Source: Methylobacter sp.
Lineage (GTDB): Bacteria > Pseudomonadota > Gammaproteobacteria > Methylococcales > Methylomonadaceae
Assembly (NCBI RefSeq): GCF_004322395.1
Contig: NZ_SCTW01000029.1
Span: 62,001-126,000 of the forward strand
Length of the DNA: 64,000 nucleotides
Direction: 5' to 3'
The position numbers and the translations under genes are program-made. Shown piece by piece: positions 18,460 to 26,722 of this stretch (position 1 is the first letter of the stretch; each line of letters opens with the position of its first letter). The notes beneath the pieces were generated by a model. That model saw nothing but the letters and a program-made list of their open reading frames with translations. It was not told where the DNA came from and searched no databases.

Positions 18460-18778
18460 AGGTATTCCGCTAAAATAAAACCGCACAGTATACCTGAACA
18501 GCGCGCTGTCCGGCTGTTCAATTTAGACTCATTAACCGTCCGCAGCAGCCGGCCGCAATGCCATGGCCCAAGGAAAATGACCGAAATAGCCATCGACCTT
18601 AACGTTCTGATTGAGATGCGTTGGTGCTGCAATATCGTTTAAAAACAGCTTTGTAACCATCAGTATTCGTACGGATAGCTCCAAAAATATTTCCATGAGA
18701 TATTAATTTCTGAAGAGGTTGTGCCTCAGCTTATCCACTACAAATATAAATACTAATTTAATGACTAAAAATAAATAA
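18460..18778. other. Intergenic region upstream of the surface-protein operon (5' part)
   Basis: First part of the 923-base gap between rph and the surface-protein gene. It holds the rph promoter and presumably the promoter of the operon leader. The last 100 bases are very AT-rich. No gene was seen. The remainder of the gap contains the two RNA structures listed separately plus a low-information stretch at about 18863-19220. Confidence 0.5.
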
Positions 18779-18853
18779 AGCTAAACCTACTGAAAGGTAG
18801 GGACAGAAAGTTACGGTTCCAAAACGGAAAGCCGGGACTGCCGAAGGTGACCT
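18779..18853 (+). promoter_or_regulatory. Probable c-di-GMP-I (GEMM-I) riboswitch aptamer
   Basis: The order of conserved blocks follows the GEMM-I aptamer. GCTAAACC leads into a CCTAC/GTAGG stem closed by a GAAA tetraloop, then GGGACAGAAAG, then a second stem GGTTCC/GGAA-AG-CC, then AAAGCCGGGACTGCCGAAGG. Typical aptamers read AAACC, stem, GGGACGCAAAGCC, then ATAGCCGGGTTGCCGA, so several positions differ (AG for GC, TT for CC). The outermost P1 helix is weak or AT-only, and the expression platform is unclear. It is on the strand of the surface-protein operon, 530 bases upstream. This assignment is by eye and needs a covariance-model scan. Confidence 0.55.
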
Positions 18854-19221
18854 GCGTTAAGGTTATTAATATAGTTAGGCTTTTGCTGCATGATTGGGTT
18901 ATTCCGCAGTGTATTAATATGCGGCATAAAAACCTTTTCCAAACAACAACTGACCTAGCGCTCAACGCGAGTATACAACTATGGCAGTTAAACAACATCA
19001 CACAAAAATGTGGCCTCCACAAATTTTACCCTTATTCGCTCTCAGCCCCGTCATCGTTGGTCCTGAAATCATCCCCTCCTCAAAAACCTTCGATGGCGAA
19101 GCGCCTTATGGGGCTTCATTAAATTTCATGAAACGACAAAATCTTTTCGCCACAAAACGAGAAGAAATATTTTCAATGATAACAATTACTCGCGCAACAA
19201 CTTAACCCGAGAAACCTAACT

Positions 19222-19318
19222 AAGGAGGTATGTCGGTGCCGGAGCATATTCACAAGCTCCGGAGATGGTTTTTGCTGTGCAAAAAATCCGACGATTCGCC
19301 GATATATCCTCCCGGCAC
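19222..19318 (+). promoter_or_regulatory. Highly structured leader RNA with buried Shine-Dalgarno and possible pseudoknot
   Basis: A 13-base-pair helix with a single bulge joins GGAGGTATGTCGG (19224-19236) to CCGATATATCCTCC (19299-19312). Inside it are two hairpins: CCGGAGC/GCTCCGG (19239-19245 with 19256-19262) and TTTTTGC/GCAAAAA (19269-19275 with 19279-19285). GTGCC (19236-19240) can alternatively pair with GGCAC (19314-19318), across the first helix. The left strand contains a perfect AAGGAGG ribosome-binding site, so folding would hide it. I do not recognise it as a known riboswitch class. Confidence 0.6.
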
Positions 19319-19367
19319 AGGGAGCCCCTCATCACGGAAGTTTTCTCATTTACTCATAAATTATTAA
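19236..19367 (+). CDS. Possible 43-codon leader ORF
   Basis: A GTG at 19236 lies seven bases after a perfect AAGGAGG and opens a 43-codon frame that stops with TAA at 19365-19367, just before the ribosome-binding site of the large surface-protein gene. The product begins MPEHIHKLRRWFLL and is basic. An in-frame ATG six bases earlier is too close to the Shine-Dalgarno. The coding sequence overlaps the structured RNA completely, so translation and folding would be mutually exclusive. It may be a regulatory leader peptide or a chance frame. There is no homology argument. Confidence 0.3.
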   Translation: MPEHIHKLRRWFLLCKKSDDSPIYPPGTGSPSSRKFSHLLINY

Positions 19368-19382
19368 GCAGGAGCTATTTTG

Positions 19383-22300
19383 ATGAATAAGAAAAAATCC
19401 AAAACGCATGTCCATCTGCCCAGCACAAGAAGGATAGTGCAGACGATATTATCATTGGGATTGCTGGTTACCGCTTTCGGTACACAGGTTCATGCGCTGA
19501 GCCTGACGGTTCAAAGCCGAAATGGAAACACGGCGATTCCTGACTATAAATACATCATCAACATCGACAACACCGGCACCACAGAGCAGCGTAGCCCCGC
19601 GGATGGTTGTTCGCCTGCTAATCCCGCATATCCCGGGACGGTGTCCGATCCAGGCAGACCGTGCAACTGGGTCTCGATCACCGGCGTACCCGGCTCCAGC
19701 CCGATCTATACGCAGGGCGATCAGAGCGACATCGGCACTGTCAACTTGCCCCCTGGAAAATACCTGATTTCCGTATTGGCGGACGGTTACAAACTCGACG
19801 GCGTGCACATCACTGCACCGGTGGATAACGTAACTGTCCAGTTGCAGCCTAACGATGCATTGCCAAGTGCTACGATACAGGCCGCAGTATTCGAGGATAT
19901 TTCGCCGACCAACGGCGCGCCGGATGTGCCCGCGGAGCGCGGTTTGGCGGGGTTCGTCGGCCATATCAACGACTACATCGGCGAAGTAACCACGGATATC
20001 AACGGTAATCCACTCTGCGCCGAGTATGATGCTGGCGGCAATGCTACTCCAGGTACCGGCGGTATCTGCGTGAGTAAGTGTTACATCGTCGTGAACGGTG
20101 TCGACACAGGCACTGTTCCTCCCGTTGACGCGGCCGGCCATTGTCCGGTTACCGACGCGTCCGGAAATACCGTCGAAGGCAAGCTCAAGATACCCAACCT
20201 CGGGCCTAACCGCTATGCGCTTTCCATGACGCCGCCAAACGGCTCCAATTGGCAGCAAACGACAACGCTGGAAGGCAACCTGGATTGGGATACCTGGGTC
20301 ATGGAGGGCGCGACCGGTCTGGATACGGAGTTCGTCGTCGCGGGCGAACCCTTCCCGGCCTCAATTTTCGGTTTTGTACAATCGACAAATACACTATCGG
20401 GCGGTAACGGATCGATTTCCGGCGTCATTGACGCGGTAAAAATCTACGTTCCAACCACGGGCGGCATCGGAGGATTCCCGGGAACAATTTGGGGAGGCTT
20501 GGCCGGTGCAAAGATCGATGGCCCGGTAAAAAAACCCTGGATTGCCCTGACCGACTTGACGAACGGCGATACCGCAGTCTGGATAGGTCAAGGCGACGCC
20601 AACGGTCATTTTACGATTCCGAATGTCCCTGAGGGCAACTATACCTTGACCTGGTGGGATTCCAACTTGAACTATATCCTCGATCTCGTTCAGGTCACTG
20701 TGGGCTCCAATGAAAGCGTCGACATGGGCGTACTGCCTCTGACCGGCTGGTGGACCAAGTTTGAAGGTTACGTCTATTACGACACCAACAAGAACGGCAA
20801 AAGAGACTCTGGCGAAGCCGGTTTGGTTGGTTATCCCGTCGTCATGAAAAAGCGAGAAAATTCGCTGATGGACCGCGGTGCCGTAGGTACGACGACCAGA
20901 CCTGATGACCCAAGTACCCTCGACATCGATGAGAGCGGGTACTACGCGATGGAAAACGCCTACCCGATGACGCAATGGCTTGTTATGGAGGCTTATGACG
21001 ACCTGCACTACAGCACCGGCATCACTTACCAGGCCGACAATCAGCCGAGCGAAACGACCGTACCTGGAGAGGGCGTGGACGTCAGCGTGTTGCCCATCAT
21101 CGGCCTGTCGGGACGTCTGGACTGGGGCAAACACGGCTACGAAGGCGGCACCAACGGCGGCATAGTCGGCACGGTCAGTTACGACACCACCCGTAATGAA
21201 ATTGATCCGCGCTTTGCGGCTGTGGAGGCTTGGCAGCCGGGCGTTTCCAACTTGCCGGTGAATCTTTACGCGCCCGTTCCTTGCGGTACTAGTGCCAGCG
21301 CACCTTGCGATGCAAGCGGTCGCTATGAGTTAGAGGCAAACGGCGCTTTTAAAAAAGCAACTGTAAGTCCGATACAGACGTACGTCACCGAAACCTGGCA
21401 GCGGCCTAGCGGCTGCGTAGCACGCGATGTCGAAGGCAACCCTCTTGCCGGTCAGCAGGTTTTACCAACAAATCCCGATGCAGAATGTCTGGAAGGCCCG
21501 CTGATGGGTGTACAGTTCGGCCCGATGCCCGACAATCCGGCAACCCCGACCAACTTCGGCGCGGCGGTGGACGGCAACTACGGCTTTGGGGGACTTAGCC
21601 CCGGCGATTACCTGGTCGAAGTCGAGGTCCCGAACGACACACTCGGCCGGCCGCTGTACAAGTTTACCAAGGAAGAAGACATCAATATCGCCAACGGGGA
21701 CACCTTTGTGCCTCAAATCCCGCCGCCGGAATGCGCCGGTCCGCTGCATACCGTCGACGTGGCCGGTCACGGCACCGACAACTACGGCCCGATTGTCGGA
21801 GACGGCAATACCGTACCGCTTGGCGTTACCGTGCCCGCATCAACCCCGACGGTAAATTCGACCTTCGTCGGCATCGGCGGCAGCCCATCTGAAGGCCAAC
21901 CGAAGCCCCTGTGCAACATGAAGCTGGTACACGTCAGCAATGGGCGCTCAGTCGCACCGTTGTTTACTGTCTTCACCGATGTGCCTCTGCCGGGCCGTTT
22001 CTGGGGACTCATCGTCGACGACCTCAACTTCGCGTCCGATCCGAAGGCTCTGAATTACGGAGAAAAGGCCGGCATACCGTTTGCTCCGGTGGGTATCTAT
22101 GACTGGTCCAACCAGTTGATTCATACAGTCGAGTCGGATTTCAACGGCTTATTCGACGTGCTGTTGCCTTCCACCAACCGTATCAATTGCCCGACACCTT
22201 CCGGCGTCTGCGCCAATCTCTACCGTTTAGTCGGTAACGATCCGGGCGTTCCAGGCAAACTGAACCCGAACTACCATCCGGAGTTCCGCACCATTTCGGC

Positions 22301-25232
22301 AGAGTTCGAGGCCTTCCCAGGCTTAATCGTCCCGGCCGACTTGGCGCCTGCACAGGTCGGTGTCTCGGTTCAACTGCCGGGCGGCCAGGTGGCTCAGCCC
22401 TTGAGTTGCCCTCTCAATATTTACAATGGCCCAAATGTCACGCCGGCTAATAAGCTGGTGCCTGAGTTGATGGCCGTGTCGACACCTGTTGTTACGAGGC
22501 CTTCCGGGAGTGGAACCGTCGATGTCACGATTCAGGGCGACAACTTCGGCAGCGCCAAGACAGGGCCGGCCAATGTTTATCTTGATAGTGTTCCTATTAC
22601 GACAACAGCATGGACTTCCACGTCAATTACCATGAGGCTGACCTCTGGCGCGGCTATCGGGCCGCACCAGCTCACCATCGTCTCGGCCAATGGCCAGAAG
22701 ACGGTGAACGGCCTGACCTTCCATGTGCTTGGCGGCAGCTATAACCCGACTGTCATCACTGTGGGGCCTGGAATCAATACCCTAACAAATCCACACGCAA
22801 TCCAAAGCGCATTGGATTCGGCAGCCAACAACTCACAACCAAAGTTGGTGGTGGTTTATCCCGGTGTGGCGGACGCCAATCCGCGGATTAATCCACGCGG
22901 CGCTTATTACGAAAACCTGATCATCCATTCGCCGGTGAAACTGCAAGGCGTAGGGCCTGGGGGGATACGGAGCGACGGCAGCACAGTCGCGGGTACTATT
23001 ATCGATGGCAGCGCCTTCGCCGGCGATACCCAGCAAGCGACCGACTGGCGCACTACGGTTGCTAATCTGACCTGGGTGGGAACCCAGACGGTATACGAAG
23101 GCGCCGTGATTACCGTGTATCCGGAAACGAGGAATCAGTTCCGTTCGACGTTCAGAGCCAGTATCGATGGCCTGGATCTGCGCGGCGGCGACCAGCAGGG
23201 CTTTCCCACCAACATCGACCAGATCGGCGGAACGCCTACAGGCTTGCCGCCTAATGTCGTGACGCAAGGCGGAGCCATCTTCGTCAACGGCTACGCCCAT
23301 TATCTGCAGGTCACCAATAACGTGATCCAGAATAATGGCGGCGCCTACGGTACGGTGCGCATCGGTACGCCGAATCTGCAGGGCAATAACGCTAACGAAG
23401 GCACCGACCAGCACAACGACAACATACGCATTGCCAATAACCGCATTATTGCCAACGGCGGTACCAACCTAGCGGGAGCTGTTGGACTGTTTGCCGGAAC
23501 CAGCAACTATGAGGTGGCCGGCAACGACATTTGCGGCAATTTTTCGGCGGAGTACGGCGGAGGTATCACTGCCTATGGCCTCAATTACGATCGTACGGAA
23601 GATTATGACAACGCCACCAACTTCGGCGGCAAGATTCACCACAACCGCATCTACCTCAATCGTTCCTATGACGAGGGCGCCGGCATCATGATCGCCGGGG
23701 CACTGCCGGCCAACCCAGGAAGTCTTTCAACCGGGTCAGGGCCGGTCGCCATCTACAGCAATCTCATCCAGGGCAACCTGGCCAATGACGACGGCGGCGG
23801 CATACGCTTTCTGCAAGCGGCGACGGACTGTGCGCCGGAGCGGGATACATACACCCCGTGCAGAAGCGATGTTTATAACAATATGATCGTGAATAACGTG
23901 TCGACCCACGAAGGCGGCGGTATCAGTCTCAACGATGCGCCGGCTGTTCGTGTGTACAACAACACGATCATGAAGAACATCACCACCGCTACAGCCGTCA
24001 CCAGCATCGGTTTTCCGGCACCGGCAGGCCTGTCCACCTCATTGAACAGCGCTCAGTTGCAAACTGCGCTTGGAAATCCGGTAACCAACTGGAGCAATCC
24101 TCTGCTGTTCAACAACATCTTCTGGGACAACCGTGCAGGTGCGCGCTCCGGCGGTACCGTCACCGGTATCGGCGCGGCGGGTGACGCCACGGCGGTAAAC
24201 CTGTGGGATTTGGGTGCGACGGATACCAGTGGCTTATTGTCTCCGACCAACTCTATTGTGCAGCAAGACCCGGTACAGTATCCGTACATTAGCTCACCGA
24301 CTAATGCCAACACAGATCCGCTGGTCGTCACACCTTACGACACAATATTGGATTTTGCGGCGTGGCGAACCAATCCGGCGTTCCTTGGCGCCATTCTGGT
24401 GTCCGCAGACTTACCGCCTACACTCCTGGGAGACTATCACCTGCTAGGAGGATCTACGGCCATCAATTTTGGTGCAGGTAGCAAGAGCGATGTAAGTGCG
24501 CCGGCCCTCGATATCGACGACGGCATCCGTACCGGACTGCCCGACGCCGGTGCCGATGAACAAGGTATTGTAGCCTCCGGACCGGGCGGTGGTGCAGGCG
24601 GCGGCAGCACAGGACCAACGCTACCGGCGCTGACGGTGTTGGATAACTTCAACCGTGCTAATTCCAATACTCTGGGAGTGAATTGGAGCCAGATTATTAT
24701 TTCCGGTAACGCAGCAATACGTGTTAACAGTAGCCAGGCGGTTGATTTGCAGGTCCCTGGTGCCGCGTACTGGAACGGTGCTGGCAACAGCTTCGGCGTT
24801 AACCAGGCGGCGGCCTTTACATTTGCCAACACGACGCTGAACAACGCAGCACTGGTGCTAAAAGCAAGCGGTGGATCCGCATCCTTACCAGCGAACTTCA
24901 TCCGAGTGCAGTACCTGACAACGGATGATGGACGCATCCAGATACAAACGACCACCAACGGTAATACGCAGTCTCCAAACTACGTTACACGAGCCAAGTT
25001 CACCAAAGGCGTCAGCTTCGCTAACGGCGATACGCTGAGTGCTGTCGCCCGGGCAAATGGCACGGTGGAAGTCTATAAGACCGCAGGCTCCACAACTTCG
25101 CTGGTCGGTAGTGTGATCATTCCGATCAATGGGAGTGGTGCATGGACGCAAGGCGCAAGCGGTGGCCGGATCGGCATGCAACTCCCGAGTGGCGCGCGGG
25201 TCGACAACTTTAGCGGCGGTACGGTGCCATAG
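19383..25232 (+). CDS. Giant secreted surface protein: SdrD/Cna-B-like, IPT/TIG, right-handed beta-helix, ConA-like C-terminus
   Basis: 1949 residues from the ATG at 19383, which has AGGAG eight bases upstream. A TTG just before it is not needed. A Sec signal peptide ends near VHA (about residue 39). The first ~1000 residues are Cna-B/carboxypeptidase-regulatory-like beta modules; one at about 460 has a calcium-loop-like DTNKNGKRDSGE. An IPT/TIG domain follows (about 1020-1115), then a pectate-lyase-like parallel beta-helix (about 1125-1600) with NN/GGG turn motifs such as NNVIQNNGG, and a concanavalin-like domain (about 1747-1949). It has no sortase or autotransporter signal. It heads the MCO operon and is likely the scaffold or matrix component. 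Its function is not known. Confidence 0.85.
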   Translation: MNKKKSKTHVHLPSTRRIVQTILSLGLLVTAFGTQVHALSLTVQSRNGNTAIPDYKYIINIDNTGTTEQRSPADGCSPANPAYPGTVSDPGRPCNWVSITGVPGSSPIYTQGDQSDIGTVNLPPGKYLISVLADGYKLDGVHITAPVDNVTVQLQPNDALPSATIQAAVFEDISPTNGAPDVPAERGLAGFVGHINDYIGEVTTDINGNPLCAEYDAGGNATPGTGGICVSKCYIVVNGVDTGTVPPVDAAGHCPVTDASGNTVEGKLKIPNLGPNRYALSMTPPNGSNWQQTTTLEGNLDWDTWVMEGATGLDTEFVVAGEPFPASIFGFVQSTNTLSGGNGSISGVIDAVKIYVPTTGGIGGFPGTIWGGLAGAKIDGPVKKPWIALTDLTNGDTAVWIGQGDANGHFTIPNVPEGNYTLTWWDSNLNYILDLVQVTVGSNESVDMGVLPLTGWWTKFEGYVYYDTNKNGKRDSGEAGLVGYPVVMKKRENSLMDRGAVGTTTRPDDPSTLDIDESGYYAMENAYPMTQWLVMEAYDDLHYSTGITYQADNQPSETTVPGEGVDVSVLPIIGLSGRLDWGKHGYEGGTNGGIVGTVSYDTTRNEIDPRFAAVEAWQPGVSNLPVNLYAPVPCGTSASAPCDASGRYELEANGAFKKATVSPIQTYVTETWQRPSGCVARDVEGNPLAGQQVLPTNPDAECLEGPLMGVQFGPMPDNPATPTNFGAAVDGNYGFGGLSPGDYLVEVEVPNDTLGRPLYKFTKEEDINIANGDTFVPQIPPPECAGPLHTVDVAGHGTDNYGPIVGDGNTVPLGVTVPASTPTVNSTFVGIGGSPSEGQPKPLCNMKLVHVSNGRSVAPLFTVFTDVPLPGRFWGLIVDDLNFASDPKALNYGEKAGIPFAPVGIYDWSNQLIHTVESDFNGLFDVLLPSTNRINCPTPSGVCANLYRLVGNDPGVPGKLNPNYHPEFRTISAEFEAFPGLIVPADLAPAQVGVSVQLPGGQVAQPLSCPLNIYNGPNVTPANKLVPELMAVSTPVVTRPSGSGTVDVTIQGDNFGSAKTGPANVYLDSVPITTTAWTSTSITMRLTSGAAIGPHQLTIVSANGQKTVNGLTFHVLGGSYNPTVITVGPGINTLTNPHAIQSALDSAANNSQPKLVVVYPGVADANPRINPRGAYYENLIIHSPVKLQGVGPGGIRSDGSTVAGTIIDGSAFAGDTQQATDWRTTVANLTWVGTQTVYEGAVITVYPETRNQFRSTFRASIDGLDLRGGDQQGFPTNIDQIGGTPTGLPPNVVTQGGAIFVNGYAHYLQVTNNVIQNNGGAYGTVRIGTPNLQGNNANEGTDQHNDNIRIANNRIIANGGTNLAGAVGLFAGTSNYEVAGNDICGNFSAEYGGGITAYGLNYDRTEDYDNATNFGGKIHHNRIYLNRSYDEGAGIMIAGALPANPGSLSTGSGPVAIYSNLIQGNLANDDGGGIRFLQAATDCAPERDTYTPCRSDVYNNMIVNNVSTHEGGGISLNDAPAVRVYNNTIMKNITTATAVTSIGFPAPAGLSTSLNSAQLQTALGNPVTNWSNPLLFNNIFWDNRAGARSGGTVTGIGAAGDATAVNLWDLGATDTSGLLSPTNSIVQQDPVQYPYISSPTNANTDPLVVTPYDTILDFAAWRTNPAFLGAILVSADLPPTLLGDYHLLGGSTAINFGAGSKSDVSAPALDIDDGIRTGLPDAGADEQGIVASGPGGGAGGGSTGPTLPALTVLDNFNRANSNTLGVNWSQIIISGNAAIRVNSSQAVDLQVPGAAYWNGAGNSFGVNQAAAFTFANTTLNNAALVLKASGGSASLPANFIRVQYLTTDDGRIQIQTTTNGNTQSPNYVTRAKFTKGVSFANGDTLSAVARANGTVEVYKTAGSTTSLVGSVIIPINGSGAWTQGASGGRIGMQLPSGARVDNFSGGTVP

Positions 25233-25307
25233 GCTTGGCGATGGAAACAGGGGTTGGCTCACGCCAGCCCCGAACCCTGCCCAAACGAATTCTTAGGAGA
25301 AATTGAC

Positions 25308-26699
25308 ATGAGCAATAACAAACTTTCCAACCACGGCCGCCGACGTTTTCTGAAACTTGCCGGCAGCGGCCTCGCAATCACCGGCGGCGCCGGACTGCTG
25401 CGGCGCCAACTCTTGCCTATCAGCGACGCGATGGCGGCTCCGGACGCTCCGGCCAACTTATTTTTCGTCGGTACCGACGGCTGGATCTCTTTACCGGCGA
25501 CCCCGACGATACCCACGTTCCACCCCGACGTGTATGCCCCGACGAACTTTACGACTTATATCTTCGGTTTCCGCAACATGACCGGTATTCCTCCGATGGA
25601 TCCTGCGGCGCCGGCGAACATGAATCCGCTGGTAATCGGGCAAAAAAACAAAGCCCAGCACAGCGCTCCTCTGTTCTGGGTCGATGAATTCACCGGCAGC
25701 AACACCTTCCGGCTGGACCTGCTGAACGTCGGCCTGGCGCAACGGCCCGACCTGACCGATTCGCACTCGATACACTGGCATGGTTTCCGCAACGTCATAC
25801 CGTTTTTTGACGGGGAGCCGACCGGTTCCTTCGCCGTTCCGGTAGGCCGCGTGTTTCGCTATATCTTCAAACCGCGCGACCCCGGCACCTATATGTTCCA
25901 CTGCCACGTAGAAGACGTCGAGCATGTACATATGGGCATGACCGGCCTGGTCTTCGTACGGCCACGGCAAAATGGACAGTCTTTCGGCGGTTTCACCAAG
26001 TTCGCCTACAACGACGGCGATGGCTCTACCGGCTATCACCGCGAGTTCGCAATGCTTCTGACCGAAGTATGGGCCGAATCCCACTGGTGCGACGCCCATA
26101 TCCAACTGCCGGAATGGAGCGACTACAAGGTGGATTTTGCTTTGCTCAACGGACGGGTCTATCCAGATACCCTGGAACCCAATTCTCCGTTCAATGCGGC
26201 GACTTCCACGCATGCCTATGACACACAACGGCAAGCGGACGGCGATCTGGTCGTTCCGGCACGCCCCGATCTGCAATACCAGCCGCTGTCGGCCCTGGTG
26301 ACCTGCAACGCAGGCGAACGGGTGCTGCTGCGTTTCGCCAATCTTGGCTTCAAGGAAGCCTCGATGACGCTAACCGGCATCAAGATGAAAGTGGTGGGCA
26401 AGGACGCGACCCCGATGCGCGGCTTCAATGCGGCCGGAACGGCGCGCACCGGAGCGGATACCAGCTATGAGACCAACACGCTGTCTTTCGGCGCCGGGGA
26501 GAGCTTCGATGCAATCTTTACCGCGCCGCCGCACTCAGGCGGCTCAGGACCTGACGTCTACATCCTGTACAACCGCGCCTATAACCGTTCGGACAATCAA
26601 ATTAATGGCGCCGGCGGCCAGCGTACGGAAATCCGGGTGTATCCTTCCGGAACCATTAGCGCGCAGACCATACCCAACGAAAATCCTACGGTCGCCTGA
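25308..26699 (+). CDS. Multicopper oxidase-like protein A, Tat-exported, carries type 1 site and half of the trinuclear ligands
   Basis: 463 residues from the ATG at 25308, seven bases after AGGAGA. An upstream in-frame start at 25254 lacks a site. A twin-arginine signal (RRRFLK, residues 11-16) points to export after folding with copper. The first cupredoxin region holds H153-S-I-H156-W-H158-G and H198-C199-H200, then H206 and M211. This is a full type 1 set (H153, C199, H206, M211) plus four trinuclear histidines. The C199 loop is HCHx5Hx4M, two residues longer than the usual HCHx3Hx4M. The second cupredoxin region (about 330-430) has no HxH motif (ASMTLTG where HPFHLHG is expected). The missing four histidines are present in the next gene. 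Confidence 0.85.
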   Translation: MSNNKLSNHGRRRFLKLAGSGLAITGGAGLLRRQLLPISDAMAAPDAPANLFFVGTDGWISLPATPTIPTFHPDVYAPTNFTTYIFGFRNMTGIPPMDPAAPANMNPLVIGQKNKAQHSAPLFWVDEFTGSNTFRLDLLNVGLAQRPDLTDSHSIHWHGFRNVIPFFDGEPTGSFAVPVGRVFRYIFKPRDPGTYMFHCHVEDVEHVHMGMTGLVFVRPRQNGQSFGGFTKFAYNDGDGSTGYHREFAMLLTEVWAESHWCDAHIQLPEWSDYKVDFALLNGRVYPDTLEPNSPFNAATSTHAYDTQRQADGDLVVPARPDLQYQPLSALVTCNAGERVLLRFANLGFKEASMTLTGIKMKVVGKDATPMRGFNAAGTARTGADTSYETNTLSFGAGESFDAIFTAPPHSGGSGPDVYILYNRAYNRSDNQINGAGGQRTEIRVYPSGTISAQTIPNENPTVA

Positions 26700-26722
26700 C
26701 GACTCGCCAAACGGAGTTCACT

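Noticed and set aside
18847-19205. Short frames (91 and 74 codons) in the leader of the surface-protein operon
   Set aside because: They overlap each other and the riboswitch 3' side, lack Shine-Dalgarno sites and look like noncoding DNA. The 43-codon frame at 19236 is better placed and was kept at low confidence.
19222-19318. Reading the second leader structure as another c-di-GMP-I aptamer or other known riboswitch
   Set aside because: It lacks the GAAA tetraloop, AAACC and GCCGGG blocks of GEMM-I, and I could not match it to cobalamin, TPP, SAM, fluoride, guanidine or preQ1 consensus features.
19452-20258. 268-codon minus-strand frame within the giant surface-protein gene
   Set aside because: Antisense shadow of a GC-rich gene. 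The forward frame has a signal peptide and recognisable domains over its whole length.
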